A stretch of 41,000 nt of DNA, taken from positions 1 to 41,000 of the forward strand of contig JBLHKW010000024.1 in NCBI GenBank assembly GCA_047618565.1, read 5' to 3'. Source of the stretch: JBLHKW01 sp047618565. Its GTDB lineage: Bacteria > Planctomycetota > UBA1135 > GCA-002686595. The position numbers and the translations under genes are program-made. Positions 20,071-28,557 of the stretch are shown in pieces; position 1 is the stretch's first letter; every line of letters begins with the position of its first letter. The notes beneath the pieces are model-generated. The model worked only from the letters and a program-made list of their open reading frames with translations. It had not been told where the DNA came from and made no database searches.

Positions 20071-20817
20071 TCACGCAGCGCTCTCGTCGCGGAAGCGTTC
20101 GAACAGGTCCTCGACGATGGCACCGACTTCGATGACGGTCTTGACCATCCGGTTGCGCAGGAATGCGAAGACCGCGGTCACCGGGATGGCGACGATCAGA
20201 CCGAACATGGTCGTCAGGAGCGCCTGGGAGATACCGTCGGCGAGCTCGGCGGGGGATGCCTGGCCACCGGAGGAGGCGATCTCGTTGAACGCCTTCACCA
20301 TACCGGACACCGTTCCGAGCAGTCCCATCATGGGCGCCGTGTTGGCGATGAGTGAGAGCCAGCCGATCTTCTGGTGCAGCTTGATCGACTCTTCGTCGCC
20401 CATCTCTTCGAGGGACTTCTCGATGACCTCGAACGAGTGACCGATCTTGGCGATGCCTGCGCCGCAGACGCGCGTGAAGTAGTTGGGCTCGTTCTCGCAG
20501 AGCTCCATGGCCTCCTGGTACTGGTCCTCGTCGAAGAGGGCCTGGATCTCGTCGATCAGCTCCGGCGGGGCGATCTTGTCGCGGTTGAGCGCGACGAAGT
20601 TCTCGATCATCAGTGCCAGGGACACGACCGAGAGCAGGATGATCGCGATACCGATCGGACCGGAGGCGGTGATCAGGTCACCGATCGAGGCACCCTCTTC
20701 AGTGGCCGGGGCAGCGGCGCCGTCCTGGGCGAACAGGGGAGCCGATGTGACCATCAGGAAGGTCGCGAAGGCGAGCGCCGGGCGGGCCAGGCGGGCTTGG
20801 AGCTGATTGAGGTTCAT
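20071..20817 (-). CDS. MotA/TolQ/ExbB-family proton channel protein
   Basis: This 248-aa inner-membrane protein has a cleavable-looking N-terminal signal (residues 1-30, ending APLFA-QD), which is found in many ExbB-type proteins outside E. coli. Three TMs follow at ~52-72, 151-175 and 200-220. The hallmark segment between the last two reads APMMGLLGTVSGMVKAF, and the polar residues T160 and T202/T203 match the positions lining the proton path in ExbB/TolQ. It is the only exbB in the window, followed by two exbD genes, and preceded by two TPR-protein genes on the same strand. ExbB rings enclose ExbD dimers and use proton flow to drive a periplasmic partner. Confidence 0.92.
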   Translation of the reverse strand: MNLNQLQARLARPALAFATFLMVTSAPLFAQDGAAAPATEEGASIGDLITASGPIGIAIILLSVVSLALMIENFVALNRDKIAPPELIDEIQALFDEDQYQEAMELCENEPNYFTRVCGAGIAKIGHSFEVIEKSLEEMGDEESIKLHQKIGWLSLIANTAPMMGLLGTVSGMVKAFNEIASSGGQASPAELADGISQALLTTMFGLIVAIPVTAVFAFLRNRMVKTVIEVGAIVEDLFERFRDESAA

Positions 20818-20858
20818 GACGGTCAGGACGTTAGTCGAGGGGACTGCTTGGAGGGATT

Positions 20859-20887
20859 CGGCTGGCCGCGTGTCGCACGGTTAGCCG
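20859..20887 (-). terminator. Interrupted hairpin between the 410-aa TPR gene and exbB
   Basis: CGGCTGGCCG (20859-20868) pairs with CGGTTAGCCG (20878-20887) except for a central 2x2 mismatch; the loop is 9 nt. It lies in the 82-nt gap and begins 12 nt past the TPR stop. There is no T-tract; it may be a weak terminator or a processing site. Confidence 0.35.
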
Positions 20888-20899
20888 AGGCGTGGATGG

Positions 20900-22132
20900 T
20901 TAGAGGGTTTTCAAGAACTCGTTCGCGTCGCGCGCGGCAGGCGTGCTGGCGTAGCGAGTCTGGATCGTTTCGATGTAGCGTTTGGCGTCCTCGAGGGCAT
21001 CCGTGTCGCTGAGCTTGACGGAGGCGCGCGCGAGTCCGAGCAGGGCGCGCGCGCGTTGATCAGCACTCGAGTGGTCCACGGCGGAGACGCGCGCGAACTC
21101 GATCAGTGCGGACCTCGTGCGGCCCTTGGCCAGGTAGGCTTCCGCCAGGCCCAGGGCGGCGCCGCCGAGGGATGCCTGGCCGACGTTGGAGCGCTGTCCT
21201 TCGAAGAACGAGAGCGCCTGGTCGGTCTGCCCGTCGGCGAGCAGGCAGAAGCCCTCGCCGAGGGTGGCCGTTCCGCGACCGGATTCGAGCATTGCCATCT
21301 CGCGCGGGGCCGCGTCGCCATCCGTGGATGCGATCAGGCCCTGGAGAGCGTTATTGAGCGTGGCGTAGAGCTCGCGCGCGCCGAGCGTGTCGCCGGCCGA
21401 CAGGAAGGCTTCTGCCGAGTCCAGTCCTGCCGTGAGGCAGAAGGCGCGATCAAAGCCCTCGGTCGGCGGGTCGCTTGCACCCTCTTCGTAGAGCGCCTTG
21501 AAGCTCTGCGCGGCCTCGGCTCCCTTGCCCGAAAGGCGCAGTGCGCGCGCCTTGAGCCAGCGCACCTTGGGCACGTCGCGGTTTGCCGGGTAATCGCTCA
21601 GGAAACGGTCGCACTCGCTGGCGCAGTCATCGTAGTGGCTAGTGTCACTGGAGCCGCGCGCCAGCAGCGCGCGCGCTGCTCCGAACCTGGCGGCCGCCTG
21701 GATCACGTCGCGTGCGTCCGAATCGGACGCAGTGCTGCGGAACATGGCCACCGCGCGTTCGTACTCACCGCGTGCCAGGTTCGTCTCGGCGTCCTTGTAA
21801 GACGCCGGTGCACTGCTCCACACGATCTCGACGATGCGCGTCGTCTCGAACTGCTTGCTGTCCCCGGAGGGCGTTTCCGCGCGCACCTTGCTCAGACTGT
21901 TCTCCGTAACCACCGCGGCGATGGTCTCGACTTTTCCCGTGCGCGGGTTCTGGCGGAAGATCTGATCGGGGCTGAGTCCGGCCGTCTGGGCCGTCGCGCT
22001 CAGCGCCAGGGCTGCCAGGGCGGCGAGCACTCCGGCTCCTGATCGCACGCGGCGAACCGTCGGGCTGGCGGCTTCCGAGGCGCGGCGGCGGGGGGGTACT
22101 GCGGGGCTTGCTTCCATGGTGGGCGCGAACAT
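20900..22132 (-). CDS. TPR-repeat protein with signal peptide
   Basis: About 410 aa from the ATG at 22132; a GTG at 22156 and an ATG at 22117 are also in frame and none has a clear ribosome site. An Arg-rich stretch and a hydrophobic segment (GVLAALAALALSATAQTAG, residues ~36-54) form a signal peptide, so the product is probably periplasmic. The rest is nearly all alpha-helical TPR repeats, e.g. NLARGEYERAVAMFRS, DDCASECDRFLSDYP, FKALYEEGASDPP, ALIEFARVSAVDH and a final ALLGLARASVKL to RYASTPAARDANEFL, the pattern of YbgF/CpoB or BamD-like scaffolds. An N-terminal segment (IFRQNPRTGKVETIAAVV) looks like a small beta-rich domain. It is likely a periplasmic partner of ExbBD or the secretins by position. 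Confidence 0.8.
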   Translation of the reverse strand: MFAPTMEASPAVPPRRRASEAASPTVRRVRSGAGVLAALAALALSATAQTAGLSPDQIFRQNPRTGKVETIAAVVTENSLSKVRAETPSGDSKQFETTRIVEIVWSSAPASYKDAETNLARGEYERAVAMFRSTASDSDARDVIQAAARFGAARALLARGSSDTSHYDDCASECDRFLSDYPANRDVPKVRWLKARALRLSGKGAEAAQSFKALYEEGASDPPTEGFDRAFCLTAGLDSAEAFLSAGDTLGARELYATLNNALQGLIASTDGDAAPREMAMLESGRGTATLGEGFCLLADGQTDQALSFFEGQRSNVGQASLGGAALGLAEAYLAKGRTRSALIEFARVSAVDHSSADQRARALLGLARASVKLSDTDALEDAKRYIETIQTRYASTPAARDANEFLKTL

Positions 22133-22197
22133 GATAGCCGGGGGGGCGGGGGTCACAACTCAAAGATGGGGGCCGGGGCCCCGGGGAGGGTCTGGGG

Positions 22198-22220
22198 TGG
22201 CCGGGCAGGGGCGCCGGCCA
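22198..22220 (-). terminator. Short GC-rich hairpin after the large TPR gene
   Basis: TGGCCGG (22198-22204) pairs with CCGGCCA (22214-22220), 12 nt past the stop of the ~1000-aa TPR gene. A second palindrome, CCGGGGCCCCGG (22173-22184), lies further on. There is no T-tract. Confidence 0.3.
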
Positions 22221-22232
22221 ATGGAATGGCGC

Positions 22233-25217
22233 TCAGAGCTTGCTGTTCAGCCAGCGGTAGCGGTCCTGGAGGGTCTTGTTGCCCAGTGTCGCGCGCACGT
22301 CGGCCGGGGTCTCGTCCGAGCTGCAGAACTGGTCGATGATCGAGAAATCCGACTCGGTCTCCGACATCACCGTGCCGATTTGCTTCTTGGCAGCGTCGAG
22401 TTTTGCGCTGTCGACCTGACCCCAAACGTACAGGGCGTAGATCGACATGAACTTGTCCTCGTACCAGTCGCAGGAGGTCCACTTGTCACCGCCCGCGGCA
22501 ATGGTGTTCAGGCGCGCGGAGACGGCCTCGAAGTCCTCTGCGGTCTGGCCCGCGCCCGGAACGATGGCGACGTCCTTGCCGGAACCCTCGACCCAGCCGA
22601 CCACGGATCGACACCAGTTGACCATCGTCGTGCGGCTCGGGCGATGCGACTTATCGGTGTCGAGTGCGAGTGGCTGCAGGATGTCCATGGCCTCTGCGAC
22701 CTTCTTCTGAGCCAGGAGCGCGCGCCCCAGGTCGGGCTTGACGTAGCGCCGCACCGACTCCGCATTGGCCTCGCCGTCGAACTGCTCGACGAGCTTGCGC
22801 AGCAATGCTTCGGCCTTTGCATACTCGGCCAGGTCCAGCCAGTGCTGCGACTCCTTGCGCAGGTTCGCAAAGGAGGGGGACGACGACACGTTGTTCGCCA
22901 GCTCGAGCTGCTGTGCCATCTCGAGCAAGATCGGGTGCTTGGCTTCGCCCTGCGCTGCTTCGTGGAGACCTTCGAGAGTCTTGTAGTAGGTCACCGACGC
23001 GCGGCCCGTGTACTTGGACTCGGGGAATGCTGCGATCAGTTTCACGAGCAGTTCCTTGGCCGATTCACGCTCGTCACTCTTCAGTCGACTCTCGATCACC
23101 ATCTGCATGGTCCAGGGCGCCAGGGTCGGCTGTTCCTGATAGTCGATGTAGAAGTTCTCTAGCTTCGTGGCCACGTCCTTGAAGCCGTCGGTCGTGCCGG
23201 ACGCGTTGGCGTTGTTGAACAGGATGAAGCCGCGGTAGAACTCGGCCGTCGCCTTGGCCTCCTGGCGCTTGGCGAGGAAGTTCTGACCGGTCGACGCGTT
23301 CGTCGGATCATTGACATAGGTGTCGAGGTAATCGTCGAAGACCACGAGAGCAGAGGCCGTGTCCTTGGCCTTGACCATGCACACACCGATCTGAACCTTG
23401 GCACGCTCGAAGAAATCGGAACCCTGTGCCACTTGCTGGTACTGGGCCGTGGCCTTATCGAGCTCTTTCCTGCGCTCTGCCTTCTTGCCGAGGTTGAAGA
23501 GCACTTCGTCACGCTTGGACTCGCCCTCTTCGGCCACGATGCGCTCGGACTCCGAGATCAGGGCCTCGAGCGGGTCCCGGTCACCATTCGCGCCGCGCGC
23601 GAAGTTCGTGATCATCTGGTAGTAGGCCTGGGCGTTCTTCGAGTCGAAGCTGGGGTCACCGAGCCAGGTCGTGGCTCCCTCGCGGTAGGCCATGGCGGCC
23701 TCGAGCGAGCGGTCCAGCTTGCGGTAGCAATTGCCCATGCCGTACATGACGCGCGCGCCAAACTCGAGCCGCGTGGCCTGTCCCTGGCCATCGAGGGACG
23801 AGAGCACCCCGCGGAAGCCATCGAGGGCGGACGCGAATCCGGCGGTCTGCAGCGTCCTGTCCGGGATGCCCAGTGCGTCGAGGTACTGGCCCTCGGCCGC
23901 CTCGAACAGGATCTGAGGCGAGGGCACGACACCCGGGCGAGTGATGATCTCGGCCATCAGCTTCTGGGCCCGCACACGCAGCAGGTTGCCCGCGTTCTCT
24001 TCCTTGGTCGTCTGCGCGAAGCGTAGTGCCAGGTCGACCGCCGTGCGTCGGTTACGACGTGACGAGACAGCGTCCTTGGCCTCGGCCTCGGTGGCGAACC
24101 AGCGCGCTTCGCCGGCTGCCAGGTCGCCGGCGACGAAACCGCCCGCGTTGATCAGTAGCTTGGCGACGGAGAGCATCGCCTGGTGTCCGTAGGGCGAGAG
24201 CGACAGGCCCTCGCGGCGCTGGAAGTTCACGAAGTGCAGCCCGTACTCCATGGCCGGGCCGAGCTTGCCGAGCTGAAGGTAGGCTTCCATGAGGCCCGGG
24301 ATCGCGCGCTCGAGGAACAGGAAGCGCAGCTCCTTCTCCCCGTCGGTCATATCGGCATTGACCAGGTCTTTCCAGGTCTGGGGGTCGACCGGGACGGTCA
24401 GATCGACCGTGGCTTCACCGAAGGCTACCGCCTGGCGATAGTCGCCCATGCGGGCGTAGGCGCTGCCCATCTCGATGTAGGCGCGCAGGGCGTACGAGGT
24501 GCCGTCGCCGGCCTCGAACACGAGCGCTTCGAGGGCCAGGATCGCCTGATCGACGAAGAACTGGCCGGCCCCGGCCTCGCGCGCATTCTCGGCTGCGCCG
24601 ATCTGGCTCAGCATGCCGCCGCGGTTGAGCATCAGGTCGAACAGCTGGCGCGACTCCGCTTCGGAGCGTTCGTCCGTCGGGATGCCCGACATGCTCGATA
24701 CGAGATCCGAGGTCTGGTCGACGGCCGCGGTCAGCACCTCGATCCGGCGTCCACTGAGCTTCTCCGACGCCTCGCCCGTCGCGTCCTCGATGGCCATCCC
24801 CAGGAATCGGGCGTAGGCCGCCGATGTGTCCACGAAGGCCACCTCGGCGGAGGTCTTCGAGCTGGACTGCGGATTGTCCTCGATGAACGACTCGTAGGCA
24901 CCGAGCGCCTCGTCGAAGAGCTCATTGCGTCGTTCGACGTCGCGCTCGCTGCGCGCCCCGATCGCGTAGACGTCGCACTTGACCAGGCCCAGCTCCTCGG
25001 ACATGCGGGAGCTGACGCCGGATTCCTCGACGTTGCGGATCACGGTCTCCGCAATGTCGACGAACGACCAGTCCGCGGCCAAGCCGCGCGCGAAGTCGAT
25101 CTCGGCGTTGGCCTCGGCGTCGCTCTTCTGAGCGGCAGCCGGCAGGGCCGAGAGGGGCAGCAGGCACAGGGCCAGCGCGGGTCGCATCCAGTTCGGTCGG
25201 GCTTGAAAGTCGATCAT
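22233..25217 (-). CDS. Large TPR-repeat protein with signal peptide
   Basis: 994 aa from the ATG at 25217, preceded by GAGGA; the frame is open 36 nt further but without a ribosome site. A signal peptide (about residues 8-30, ending ALPAAAQ) predicts export. The remainder is a long series of helical repeats of TPR/SEL1-like type, for example FVDQAILALEALVFEAGDG, YARMGDYRQAVAFGEATV, DRSLEAAMAYREGATTW, ELDKATAQYQQVAQGS, ESKYTGRASVTYYKTLEGL and LLRKLVEQFDGEANAESVRRYV. It is too long for a simple adaptor, so it probably forms an extended superhelix in the periplasm. It sits between the secretin 2 gene and the second TPR gene. No catalytic motif is seen. Confidence 0.82.
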   Translation of the reverse strand: MIDFQARPNWMRPALALCLLPLSALPAAAQKSDAEANAEIDFARGLAADWSFVDIAETVIRNVEESGVSSRMSEELGLVKCDVYAIGARSERDVERRNELFDEALGAYESFIEDNPQSSSKTSAEVAFVDTSAAYARFLGMAIEDATGEASEKLSGRRIEVLTAAVDQTSDLVSSMSGIPTDERSEAESRQLFDLMLNRGGMLSQIGAAENAREAGAGQFFVDQAILALEALVFEAGDGTSYALRAYIEMGSAYARMGDYRQAVAFGEATVDLTVPVDPQTWKDLVNADMTDGEKELRFLFLERAIPGLMEAYLQLGKLGPAMEYGLHFVNFQRREGLSLSPYGHQAMLSVAKLLINAGGFVAGDLAAGEARWFATEAEAKDAVSSRRNRRTAVDLALRFAQTTKEENAGNLLRVRAQKLMAEIITRPGVVPSPQILFEAAEGQYLDALGIPDRTLQTAGFASALDGFRGVLSSLDGQGQATRLEFGARVMYGMGNCYRKLDRSLEAAMAYREGATTWLGDPSFDSKNAQAYYQMITNFARGANGDRDPLEALISESERIVAEEGESKRDEVLFNLGKKAERRKELDKATAQYQQVAQGSDFFERAKVQIGVCMVKAKDTASALVVFDDYLDTYVNDPTNASTGQNFLAKRQEAKATAEFYRGFILFNNANASGTTDGFKDVATKLENFYIDYQEQPTLAPWTMQMVIESRLKSDERESAKELLVKLIAAFPESKYTGRASVTYYKTLEGLHEAAQGEAKHPILLEMAQQLELANNVSSSPSFANLRKESQHWLDLAEYAKAEALLRKLVEQFDGEANAESVRRYVKPDLGRALLAQKKVAEAMDILQPLALDTDKSHRPSRTTMVNWCRSVVGWVEGSGKDVAIVPGAGQTAEDFEAVSARLNTIAAGGDKWTSCDWYEDKFMSIYALYVWGQVDSAKLDAAKKQIGTVMSETESDFSIIDQFCSSDETPADVRATLGNKTLQDRYRWLNSKL

Positions 25218-25580
25218 GCTTCGTCGTCCTCGTTGTGAGAGCGGCGCGATCACCCGCGTAGCTGGCGCAGGTGGCGTGGGGGGGGCAGGTAACGGAGGCG
25301 GGCTGGTCGGTAGACCAACCCAACGATTTATCAGAGGAGGCTCGAAGGCCTCCGATGGGTGGGCACTCAGGAGTACCCGGTCGCCCGGTGGCGGATACGA
25401 AATTCGAGCTAACTTGGCGGGTAGATCGGCCTTGGGCGACCGAACGGTCCGTCATTCAGTTGCCCGTTTCGTTGCCCGCCGCCATCTGGAGTCCTCGGGG
25501 TTCAAGGAACCGGACCCAGGGACTCGCGCAGGAGCCTGGGTCCGGCTGCAATGGACGTGAGGGCCTCCGTGGGGAGGTCG
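25218..25580. other. Intergenic region between secretin 2 and large TPR gene
   Basis: 363 nt with the secretin 2 hairpin at its high-coordinate end, a small hairpin at 25336-25353 (GGAGGC/GCCTCC) and a G8 run at 25278-25285. The plus-strand reading frame through it is Gly/Arg-rich and has no ribosome site. A promoter for the TPR gene is expected but I cannot point to one. Confidence 0.4.
25510..25545 (-). terminator. Hairpin downstream of secretin 2
   Basis: CCGGACCCAGG (25510-25520) and CCTGGGTCCGG (25535-25545) form a perfect 11-bp stem with a 14-nt loop, 35 nt after the secretin 2 stop. On the minus strand only a short pyrimidine stretch follows. It probably ends the secretin 2 transcript, so the seven genes may not be one operon. 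Confidence 0.55.
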
Positions 25581-28181
25581 TCAGTCGGCCAGGCCCAGCT
25601 CGGCGGCCGTGGGCTCTGCTTCCTCCGGGATCACGATGGACGCGCGCAGGAGGATCAGCAGCTTGCGGTTGGAGATGTAGTTGCCCTTGCGCTCGAAGAG
25701 CGCGCTGAGGAGGGGGATCTTGCTGAGAATCGGGACACCCGACTGGTAGTCCTGCTTCTCGGAGATCTTCTGGCCACCGAGCAGGACCGTGCCGCCATCG
25801 GGGATGGGGATCGAGGTCCGGACGCGCTGGATCTCGACTTCGGGCAGCTGAATCGTCACCGAGTTCTGGCTGCCGAGGGTGGTGATTTGCTCGCGTATCG
25901 GGCGCTTGAGCTGGGCGATCGTGGGCCGCAGTTCGAGCGTGATGAAGCGCCGGTCAGCGGAAACCACGGGGCGCACGTCGAGGATTACGCCGTCCTGGAT
26001 GACCGCGATGATCGGGTCGGCGATCGAGGCCGCCTGGGCGATCTCAACGTCGAAGTCCTGGACGTAGGCAACCTGGTTGAGCACCGAGAGGTTCGCGCGC
26101 GCGGTGTTGTGCACCAGGATGCGCGGGGCGGTGACGAGTTCAACGCGTTCCGACTTCGAGACCGCGCGCAGGATGAGCTCCAGCTGCAGGTCGTTCAGGA
26201 ACGTCCACTGGAACGAGAGGCCGCCCGAGCCACTGACCACCTGGTCGTTGCCGAGCGTGTCGTCGAAGAGCGATTCCACGCGGCCGCGCACGTCACCGTC
26301 GTTGCCCTCGTCGAAGAACGCGCCCAGGTCAGAGCCCTGACCGATCTCGCTGCCGAGGTCGTTCTGGGTCGAGGCGTCGCCGAAGTCGTTGAAGTCGAAC
26401 CCGTTGACGCCCAGGCCAGGCTGGCCGAGGCCGCGGAAGTCGACGCCGATGTCCTCGAGGAAGTTGTCCTCGACCTTCATGAAGCGCGCCTGGATGTCGA
26501 CCATGATGCCGGTCGCTTCACGCAGGTCCTCCAGCAGGTGCTGGATCTTCTCGTGCACTTCCGGTGTCTGGTTGACGACGAGCTGACCGATCTCGGTCGC
26601 GCGGATCGAGTTCGCCGGGTCCGTGGTCCAGGACTCCGGCGCGATGTTGTTGCTGATCAGCTCCTGGAGCACGTCGACGGTGACGACGTTGGCTTCACGC
26701 TCGACGATGTCTTCGTCGGGCTCGACCAGGCCGCCTGACGGGGAGATGTTGATCTCGCGGCTCGGGTAGTCCGGAATCGGTCGCACCAGGTCCTGAACGG
26801 AGTAGGTGACCAGCTCCTGACCGCCGGTGAGCTCGTCCGCGGTGACAAACTTGACGACGCCGTCGTCGATCTTCCAGCGCAGGCTCTCGGAGGTCGCCGC
26901 GATGATGTCGAGCACCTTCCGGACGCTGCGCTCGGGCAGGTCGAGAACGATGGCCGTTTCCTCTTCGTCGAGCTCGTCGCGGACCGCGTTGCTGATCCAG
27001 AAGTTGACGCCCGTCAACGACTGCATGTAGTTGCGAACCTCGTCGAGCGGCGTGCCCTCGCCGTCGGGCCCACCGAACTTGGGCTCGAAGCGCAGCTCCT
27101 CGAGGCGCGCCATGACCGCGGCGGTCTCCGCGAGGCCTTCGGGGTCGATGGAGCGGTGGGTGAGCGGCTTGCGCTCACGCACTTCTTTCCAGCGATCGGC
27201 GTTGAACTTGAGCGGCACCGTCTGGGGCACGTTCAGCGTGTCGAGCTCCTCGAAGGTGCGCAGCCACTGCTCGCGGTAGAGCTTGCGGCTCTGCTCGTCG
27301 ACCTCCTGGTGGCGCGCATCGCGTGCGGTCGCCAGCAGGGTCGTCGCGGCTTCGTTGCCGGCATCTTCAATGAGGATCAGGCGCGTCCAGCGTTCCGCTT
27401 CCTCGAAGCGGTCGTTGACGAAAGCCTGGTTGGCAAGCTTGTAGTACTCGCGCAGCTTCTTCTCGCGCTTCGCGGTATCGGCCGCAACCGTCGCGCGGCG
27501 CGTGACGTCCGCCTGCTCGCGGTCGTTGCGCAGGCGCTCGGTGCGCTCGCGCTCGAGGCGCTGCCCGGCCTCGTCGATCTTGCCCTGCAGCATGCGCTCG
27601 TCGAGCGACTCCGATGCGATCATCGGGTGCCAGCTCAGGATCGCTTGTGCCTGGCGATAGCTCTGGATGGCGTCCTCGTAGTGCCCGTCGGCGGCGTCGG
27701 CGTCGCCCTTGCCGGCGAGTTCACCGAACTGCAGCCGCGCGAGAGCACGCTTCACCATGGCGCGGTCCGTCTCGTCGCGCAGGGTGTCGCCCGCGGTCGC
27801 GAAACGATCGCCCATCAGCGCGCGCACGCGGCCGAGCATGGCGCGCGCGTCGTCGCTTGCCGGATCGAGCTCCAGGGCCGACGAGAAACTCGTCAGGGCC
27901 GCGTCGAGGTCGAAGCGGTCGAGTTCCTGTTGCCCGCGCTCCAGGTACTCGGCGGCGAGCGAGCGCCTGCGTTGTTCACGCAGGGCGTGCTTGTCGGCGT
28001 CGCCAACTTGAGCGGCGGCGCTGGTTGGCGTGGCCGCGCCCACTGGGGCAGCGGTGGCGGCCGGAGTTGACTCCGATTGCGAAGACGCCGGATCGATACT
28101 GCTCTCTTGAGCAGTGTCGGCGCTCTTGCAGGACAGCGGGAGCAGGATCGAGAGCGCTAGGATAACAAGGGACGGCCGCAT
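25581..28181 (-). CDS. Secretin-family outer-membrane lipoprotein with N-terminal TPR-like repeats (secretin 2)
   Basis: The product is 866 aa from the ATG at 28181. A lipoprotein signal ends in LPLSC (Cys18). The N-terminal ~330 residues are helical and TPR-like, including GQQELDRFDLDAALTSFSSA. A secretin/TonB N-terminal domain covers ~384-453 (AIVLDLPERSVRKVLDIIAA), an N1-like domain ~504-587, and the secretin beta domain ~650-857 with VPILSKIPLLSALFERKG and a terminal LLILLRASIVI. The loop DEGNDGDVRG before the beta domain matches DDGQDGDLRA in secretin 1. The two are clear paralogues of equal architecture but low identity, consistent with distinct rings or mixed assembly. C-rich leader with no Shine-Dalgarno site. 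Confidence 0.88.
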   Translation of the reverse strand: MRPSLVILALSILLPLSCKSADTAQESSIDPASSQSESTPAATAAPVGAATPTSAAAQVGDADKHALREQRRRSLAAEYLERGQQELDRFDLDAALTSFSSALELDPASDDARAMLGRVRALMGDRFATAGDTLRDETDRAMVKRALARLQFGELAGKGDADAADGHYEDAIQSYRQAQAILSWHPMIASESLDERMLQGKIDEAGQRLERERTERLRNDREQADVTRRATVAADTAKREKKLREYYKLANQAFVNDRFEEAERWTRLILIEDAGNEAATTLLATARDARHQEVDEQSRKLYREQWLRTFEELDTLNVPQTVPLKFNADRWKEVRERKPLTHRSIDPEGLAETAAVMARLEELRFEPKFGGPDGEGTPLDEVRNYMQSLTGVNFWISNAVRDELDEEETAIVLDLPERSVRKVLDIIAATSESLRWKIDDGVVKFVTADELTGGQELVTYSVQDLVRPIPDYPSREINISPSGGLVEPDEDIVEREANVVTVDVLQELISNNIAPESWTTDPANSIRATEIGQLVVNQTPEVHEKIQHLLEDLREATGIMVDIQARFMKVEDNFLEDIGVDFRGLGQPGLGVNGFDFNDFGDASTQNDLGSEIGQGSDLGAFFDEGNDGDVRGRVESLFDDTLGNDQVVSGSGGLSFQWTFLNDLQLELILRAVSKSERVELVTAPRILVHNTARANLSVLNQVAYVQDFDVEIAQAASIADPIIAVIQDGVILDVRPVVSADRRFITLELRPTIAQLKRPIREQITTLGSQNSVTIQLPEVEIQRVRTSIPIPDGGTVLLGGQKISEKQDYQSGVPILSKIPLLSALFERKGNYISNRKLLILLRASIVIPEEAEPTAAELGLAD

Positions 28182-28557
28182 GGTCGTTCAGGCTTCTGTG
28201 GGGGGTGTGGGGGGCAACGTGCACAGGTGGCTCGGATTGCGCATGGGCGACTCCGACCCAGGCCCGAGGGGGTGCATCCGGTCGACCGAGGTCGTGGGAT
28301 ACGCGGGTGGTTTGGAGCACGTCGGCGCGCTTCGAGCGTTGATTCAAAAGAGCAGGGCCGGTCCCCTCGGCGACGGTCACCGATCCGCAGGGGGCGCGGG
28401 GGGGGGGGGGAGCCAGGGGGAGGGTGGATCGTGGAGCCACGGGGCTCAGCTATCAGAGCGGAGGAGCATACCTGTGTGTTCACAAACGGTCAACCTGGAG
28501 GGACTTGTGGTCTGTGATCCCAGGAATAGCAGAGCCTACCCAGCTGGCGTGGGCTGG
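28182..28557. other. Intergenic region upstream of secretin 2
   Basis: 376 nt between the uracil-DNA glycosylase gene and secretin 2, both on the minus strand. It contains a G13 run, two G6 runs close to the secretin start (28205-28217) and a C-rich leader on the coding strand. No gene, tRNA or clear promoter is seen. Confidence 0.45.
28398..28410. repeat. Homopolymeric G13 tract upstream of secretin 2
   Basis: Thirteen consecutive G on the plus strand (C13 on the coding strand) lie ~217 nt upstream of the secretin 2 start codon. It is the longest homopolymer noticed in the window and parallels the G12 run upstream of secretin 1. Confidence 0.9.

Noticed and set aside
25216..25560. Small plus-strand gene upstream of the large TPR gene
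   Set aside because: It has biased Gly/Arg composition, no ribosome site, and it covers the leader and terminator hairpin of minus-strand genes.
15964..28181. Conventional type II secretion or type IV pilus locus
   Set aside because: No GspE/PilB ATPase, GspF/PilC, pilin-like or GspL/M genes are visible. Only the secretins match.
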